64,000 nt of DNA, from the NCBI RefSeq assembly GCF_003994415.1, contig NZ_CP034689.1, forward strand, positions 682,001 through 746,000. Reading direction: 5' to 3'. Below, piece by piece: positions 60,840 through 64,000 of this stretch (its first letter is position 1; each line of letters starts with the position of its first letter). The translations under genes were made by a program, and so were the position numbers. Origin of the DNA: Achromobacter spanius (GTDB lineage Bacteria; Pseudomonadota; Gammaproteobacteria; Burkholderiales; Burkholderiaceae_B). Below the pieces are notes generated by a model, which saw only the letters and a program-made list of their open reading frames with translations, was not told the DNA's origin and made no database searches.

Positions 60840-62210
60840 TCAGCCGCGCGCCCGCAGCGCGTCCAGCAGCTTGCCGTGGACGCCGCCAAACCCGCCGTTG
60901 CTCATGACCAGCACCTGGTCGCCGGGGCGGGCGGCGGCGGTTACGGCCGCGACCAGCGCGTCGATGTCATCGTAACTGGAAGCCCGGTCGCCCAGCGGCG
61001 CCAGGACGTCCGCCGGGTTCCAGCCCAAGGCGTGCTTGCCGCTGTGCGCGCCGAAGCAGAACACCAGGTCGGCATCCGTCAGGGCATCGGGCAGGCGGGC
61101 GGCCATGGTGCCCAGCTTCATCGTGTTGGAACGCGGTTCCAGCACCGCCAGGATGCGGGCCGATCCGACCTGGCGGCGCAGGCCTTCCAGGGTGGTGGCG
61201 ATGGCGGTGGGGTGATGCGCGAAATCGTCGTACACCTTGACGCCGTTGACCGTGCCGCGCAGTTCCATGCGGCGCTTCACGCCGGCAAAGCGGGTCAACG
61301 CGGCGATGCCGTCGGCGGCCGATACGCCCGCGTGTTCGGCGGCGGCCAGCGCGGCCAAGGCGTTCATGCGGTTGTGTTCGCCGCTGAGGCTCCAGCGCAC
61401 GGTGCCGGCTTCAACGCCGTTGCGCAGCACGGTGAACGCGCCGTCGTCATCGGGCGGCGAGGCTTGCCAGGCGCCATCGGGACCGAACGTGACGGTTTCA
61501 GACCAGCATCCGCGCGCAATTACACGGTCCAGCGCGTCGCAATGGGCCGGGCGCACGATGCGGCCGGACCCGGGGATGGTGCGCACCAGGTGGTGGAATT
61601 GGGTTTCGATGGCCGCCAGATCGGGGAAGATGTCGGCGTGGTCGTATTCCAGGTTATTCAGAATGGCGGTGCGCGGGCGGTAATGAACAAACTTCGAGCG
61701 CTTGTCGAAGAAGGCCGTGTCGTATTCGTCCGCCTCGATCACGAAGGGACGGCGCGCGGGGTCGTAGCGGGCCGACACTTTCAGGTCCGCCGCCACGCCG
61801 CCGATCAGGAAGTTGGGCGCCAGGCCCGCGGCTTCCAATATCCAGGCCAGCATCGAGCTGGTGGTGGTTTTTCCGTGGGTGCCCGCCACGGCAAGCACGT
61901 GCGCGCCCGGCAGGATGTTGTCGCCCAGCCATTGCGGGCCGGACACATAGCGCGCGCCCGATTCCAGAATGGCTTCCATCAGCGGGTTGCCGCGGCTGAC
62001 CACGTTGCCGATCACGTACAGGTCGGGCGCAAGCGCCATCTGTTCGGCGCCAAAGCCTTCGATCAGCTCGATGCCTTGTTCGGATAACTGGGTGCTCATG
62101 GGCGGGTACACGCCCGCATCGCAACCCGTGACCTTGTGGCCGGCAGCCCGCGCGATCAGCGCCAAGCCGCCCATGAACGTACCGCAGATGCCAAGAATGT
62201 GCAGGTGCAT
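60840..62210 (-). CDS. mpl: UDP-N-acetylmuramate:L-alanyl-gamma-D-glutamyl-meso-diaminopimelate ligase
   Basis: 456-residue Mur ligase homologue that recycles murein tripeptide. N-terminal GICGTFMGGLALIA, ATP loop VAGTHGKTTTSSML, EADEYDTAFFDKRSKF, NNLEYDHADIF and the C-terminal DDFAHHPTAI are seen. AGGAGAG precedes ATG 62210. It is divergent from the thioredoxin-like gene. Confidence 0.95.
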   Translation of the reverse strand: MHLHILGICGTFMGGLALIARAAGHKVTGCDAGVYPPMSTQLSEQGIELIEGFGAEQMALAPDLYVIGNVVSRGNPLMEAILESGARYVSGPQWLGDNILPGAHVLAVAGTHGKTTTSSMLAWILEAAGLAPNFLIGGVAADLKVSARYDPARRPFVIEADEYDTAFFDKRSKFVHYRPRTAILNNLEYDHADIFPDLAAIETQFHHLVRTIPGSGRIVRPAHCDALDRVIARGCWSETVTFGPDGAWQASPPDDDGAFTVLRNGVEAGTVRWSLSGEHNRMNALAALAAAEHAGVSAADGIAALTRFAGVKRRMELRGTVNGVKVYDDFAHHPTAIATTLEGLRRQVGSARILAVLEPRSNTMKLGTMAARLPDALTDADLVFCFGAHSGKHALGWNPADVLAPLGDRASSYDDIDALVAAVTAAARPGDQVLVMSNGGFGGVHGKLLDALRARG

Positions 62211-62349
62211 TGAAAACTCTCCTGTCCGGCATTGTATATATAGCGGTGAGCGGCGGCGCCGAGCCGGGGGCGCCGAGCCGGCACCACCCGGGGCCGCCCG
62301 GCCACGCCGCAACAACGCGTAAAACAGCGGCAGCGGTTATGATCGCGCC

Positions 62350-62883
62350 ATGAATCGACGCCTACTTCTATCCGCCGGCGTGGCCGTGGCCGCCACGGTT
62401 GCGGGCGCCTACACCTTGCTGGGGCAAAAGCCCCGCACGTCTTCGGCACCGGCCGACGCCAGCGACCCCGTCGCCGGACTCATGCAATTGCAGTTGCCCG
62501 ACCTGAACGGTGCGACGCAGTCGCTGGCCAACTGGAAGGGCCAGCCGATGGTGGTTAATTTCTGGGCGACGTGGTGCGCGCCGTGCGTGCGCGAAATGCC
62601 CGAACTGGATGCGCTGCAGAAAAAATACCCGCATGTGCGCTTTGTCGGCATCGGCGTTGATTCCGCCGCCAACATGCAAAAATTTGTCGAGAAAGTGCAA
62701 GTTTCCTACCCGCTTTGGGTTATCGGGGTAGGCGCCATCGATACCTTGCGCAAGCTTGGAAACCCCAGCGGCGGCCTGCCTTTTACCATCGTGTTCAATG
62801 CTGATGGCGCAATTAACCGGAAAATACTGGGAGAAATCCAACCAGACGACCTGAACAAAACCCTGTCGGGACTGAAGGCGTAA
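62350..62883 (+). CDS. TlpA-like thiol:disulfide oxidoreductase
   Basis: 177-residue membrane-anchored thioredoxin-fold protein. An N-terminal anchor (LLLSAGVAVAATVAGAYTLL) is followed by the redox site WATWCAPC (Cys76, Cys79) and the cis-Pro region GGLPFTIVF. It probably keeps periplasmic thiols reduced, for example in cytochrome c maturation. Upstream signals are weak. Confidence 0.92.
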   Translation: MNRRLLLSAGVAVAATVAGAYTLLGQKPRTSSAPADASDPVAGLMQLQLPDLNGATQSLANWKGQPMVVNFWATWCAPCVREMPELDALQKKYPHVRFVGIGVDSAANMQKFVEKVQVSYPLWVIGVGAIDTLRKLGNPSGGLPFTIVFNADGAINRKILGEIQPDDLNKTLSGLKA

Positions 62884-62980
62884 GTCTGTTGGACAAATAA
62901 TAGGAATTGGCGTAAAAAGCTGGTTTATCGGCTGTTTTGCCAGCAATTCCACCGTTGGCAATCCACTCATTGGCAAGCGC

Positions 62981-63415
62981 ATGGCGCAAAACATACTGGT
63001 ATTGCATGGCCCGAATCTGAACCTGCTTGGCACCCGGGAACCTCATATCTACGGCAGTTTGACGCTGCCCCAGATCAATGAGCGCCTGGAGCTGCTTGGC
63101 GGGGAATTGGGCGCCAAGTTGACTACTTGGCAAGGCAATCACGAAGGTGCGTTGGTCGACCGCATTCAGGCGGCGCGGCAAGACGGCACGGACTTCATCA
63201 TCATCAACGCGGCGGCTTATACGCACACCAGCGTCGCGATTCGCGATGCGCTGGCTGGGGTCGCGATCCCATTTATTGAAGTACATTTGTCCAATCTGTA
63301 TAAGCGAGAGCCCTTCAGGCATCACTCTTATCTGTCCGACTTGGCGATAGGCCTTATCACCGGCCTCGGCGCGGACGGCTACGAGGCGGCTCTGCGTTAC
63401 GCAGTGCGGCACTGA
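62981..63415 (+). CDS. aroQ: type II 3-dehydroquinate dehydratase
   Basis: 144-residue shikimate pathway enzyme forming 3-dehydroshikimate. Motifs: VLHGPNLNLLGTREPHIYG with Arg19 and Tyr24, NHEGALVD, INAAAYTHTSVAIRDAL (His82) and IEVHLSN (His102). Normally a dodecamer. About 90 bp before accB, as seen in many proteobacteria where aroQ precedes accBC. Confidence 0.96.
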   Translation: MAQNILVLHGPNLNLLGTREPHIYGSLTLPQINERLELLGGELGAKLTTWQGNHEGALVDRIQAARQDGTDFIIINAAAYTHTSVAIRDALAGVAIPFIEVHLSNLYKREPFRHHSYLSDLAIGLITGLGADGYEAALRYAVRH

Positions 63416-63505
63416 TCTCGCACCAAACTCACGGCTTTTACATCTTATACACGGCGCGGGCCCCACGCTGGGACGCCGCCGACACTATCTCGGGAAGCAG
63501 CTTCT

Positions 63506-63961
63506 ATGGACCTTCGAAAACTCAAAACCCTGATCGACCTGGTGGCTGAATCGGGTATCGCCGAGCTGGAAATCACCGAAGGCGAAGGCAAGGTACGCAT
63601 CGTCAAGTTCTCGCAAACCTTGCAGCCGGTGGCTTACCATCAGCCCGAAGCCGGCGTGCCCGCTGCACCGGTGGCTCAGCCCGCCGCGCCTGCCGCGCCG
63701 GCCGCCGAAGCCGCCCCGGTCATCCAGGGCCACGTCGTGAAGGCGCCGATGGTCGGCACGTTCTACCGTTCGCCGAACCCGGGCGCCGCTCCGTTCATCG
63801 ACGTGGGCGCCACCGTCAAGGAAGGCGATCCGCTGTGCATCATTGAAGCCATGAAGCTGCTCAATGAAATCGAAGCCGACAAGTCCGGCGTCATCAAAGA
63901 AATCCTGGTCGAAAACGGTGAGCCCGTCGAGTACGGTCAACCCCTCTTCGTCATTGGCTGA
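63506..63961 (+). CDS. accB: acetyl-CoA carboxylase biotin carboxyl carrier protein
   Basis: 151 residues: an N-terminal domain (DLRKLKTLIDLVAESGIAEL), an Ala/Pro linker (about 50-72) and the biotinyl domain with the modified lysine in IEAMKLLNEIE (Lys117). It carries carboxybiotin between AccC and the carboxyltransferase for fatty acid synthesis. Nine bases separate it from accC. Confidence 0.96.
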   Translation: MDLRKLKTLIDLVAESGIAELEITEGEGKVRIVKFSQTLQPVAYHQPEAGVPAAPVAQPAAPAAPAAEAAPVIQGHVVKAPMVGTFYRSPNPGAAPFIDVGATVKEGDPLCIIEAMKLLNEIEADKSGVIKEILVENGEPVEYGQPLFVIG

Positions 63962-63970
63962 TAGCTGAAA

Positions 63971-64000
63971 ATGTTCGAAAAAATCCTGATCGCCAATCGG
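63971..64000 (+). CDS. accC: acetyl-CoA carboxylase biotin carboxylase, first codons only
   Basis: The last 30 bases read MFEKILIANR, the invariant start of biotin carboxylase, directly after accB. The rest lies beyond the right edge. Confidence 0.9.
   Translation, partial: MFEKILIANR

Noticed and set aside
62905..62960. Possible hairpin between the TlpA-like gene and aroQ (GGAATTGGC with GCCAGCAATTCC)
   Set aside because: The stem needs a three-base bulge and has a long loop and no clear U run in either direction.

Overview
The window is GC-rich DNA with strong G/C bias at third codon positions. It carries a densely packed, mostly chromosomal gene set (accB-accC, aroQ, aroE, mpl, mtgA, lptG, apaH, hemL, thiE, argJ, ruvX). 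The gene types and orders fit a betaproteobacterium of the Alcaligenaceae, close to Achromobacter or Bordetella. This assignment comes from protein features and gene order remembered from the group, not from a search. No rRNA, tRNA, CRISPR, phage or transposase gene was seen.

Layout. 1-2.8 kb: a minus-strand D-amino-acid set (DadA-like oxidoreductase, D-aminoacylase, TetR regulator), followed by a small frameshifted gene. 3.2-9 kb: a Nudix/ThiE-like fusion, a DUF815 ATPase, an array of 38 x 19 bp repeats, argJ, a membrane protein of unknown function and a MarR regulator. 9.2-14 kb: a five-gene branched-chain/aromatic-acid type ABC importer divergent from marR. 14.3-20.7 kb: a SiaABCD-type phosphatase/kinase/partner/diguanylate cyclase operon ending in a PAS-PAS-GAF-GGDEF-EAL protein. 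20.7-21.7 kb: a tandem array of about 102 bp units. 21.9-29.7 kb: a CoA-dependent 2-aminobenzoate (anthranilate)-type degradation operon: fused flavin monooxygenase/OYE reductase, SDR, enoyl-CoA hydratase, acyl-CoA dehydrogenase, CoA ligase, thioesterase and Rid protein. 29.8-36.8 kb: an AraC regulator divergent from an orphan binding protein, a dienelactone-hydrolase fusion, a Rieske dioxygenase, a Cys-less isochorismatase-like protein and an SDR. 36.8-47 kb: a DUF342 protein, a lytic transglycosylase, hemL, thiE, a degenerate thiD, rubredoxin, algH, ruvX, degenerate pyrB-like and pyrC-like genes and a PlsC acyltransferase. 47-53.1 kb: a LysR regulator divergent from an RraA-type aldolase, an aminotransferase and a polar amino acid ABC importer. 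53.4-64 kb: envelope and housekeeping genes ending in accB and the start of accC.

How the parts connect. A near-identical 21-base site lies upstream of both the importer operon (9183-9203) and the anthraniloyl-CoA operon (21808-21828). It suggests that the MarR protein controls uptake and degradation together although they are 12 kb apart. The orphan binding protein at 31.0 kb is a close paralogue of the importer's own and may share its permease. The dioxygenase cluster looks like a second, regulator-linked aromatic pathway.

Most unusual points. (1) A dispersed palindromic element (GATGGGT...ACCCATCCTAC, about 64 bp) occurs singly, head to head, and as a nine-copy array, and the 38-unit minisatellite sits exactly at one head-to-head junction. 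(2) Several proteins homologous to housekeeping enzymes (ThiD-like, PyrB-like, PyrC-like, the ThiE-like half of a Nudix fusion, a Rid protein, an isochorismatase-like protein) lack the residues known to be needed for the family reaction. (3) An aldolase/aminotransferase/importer cluster suggests catabolism of a 4-hydroxyglutamate-type amino acid.
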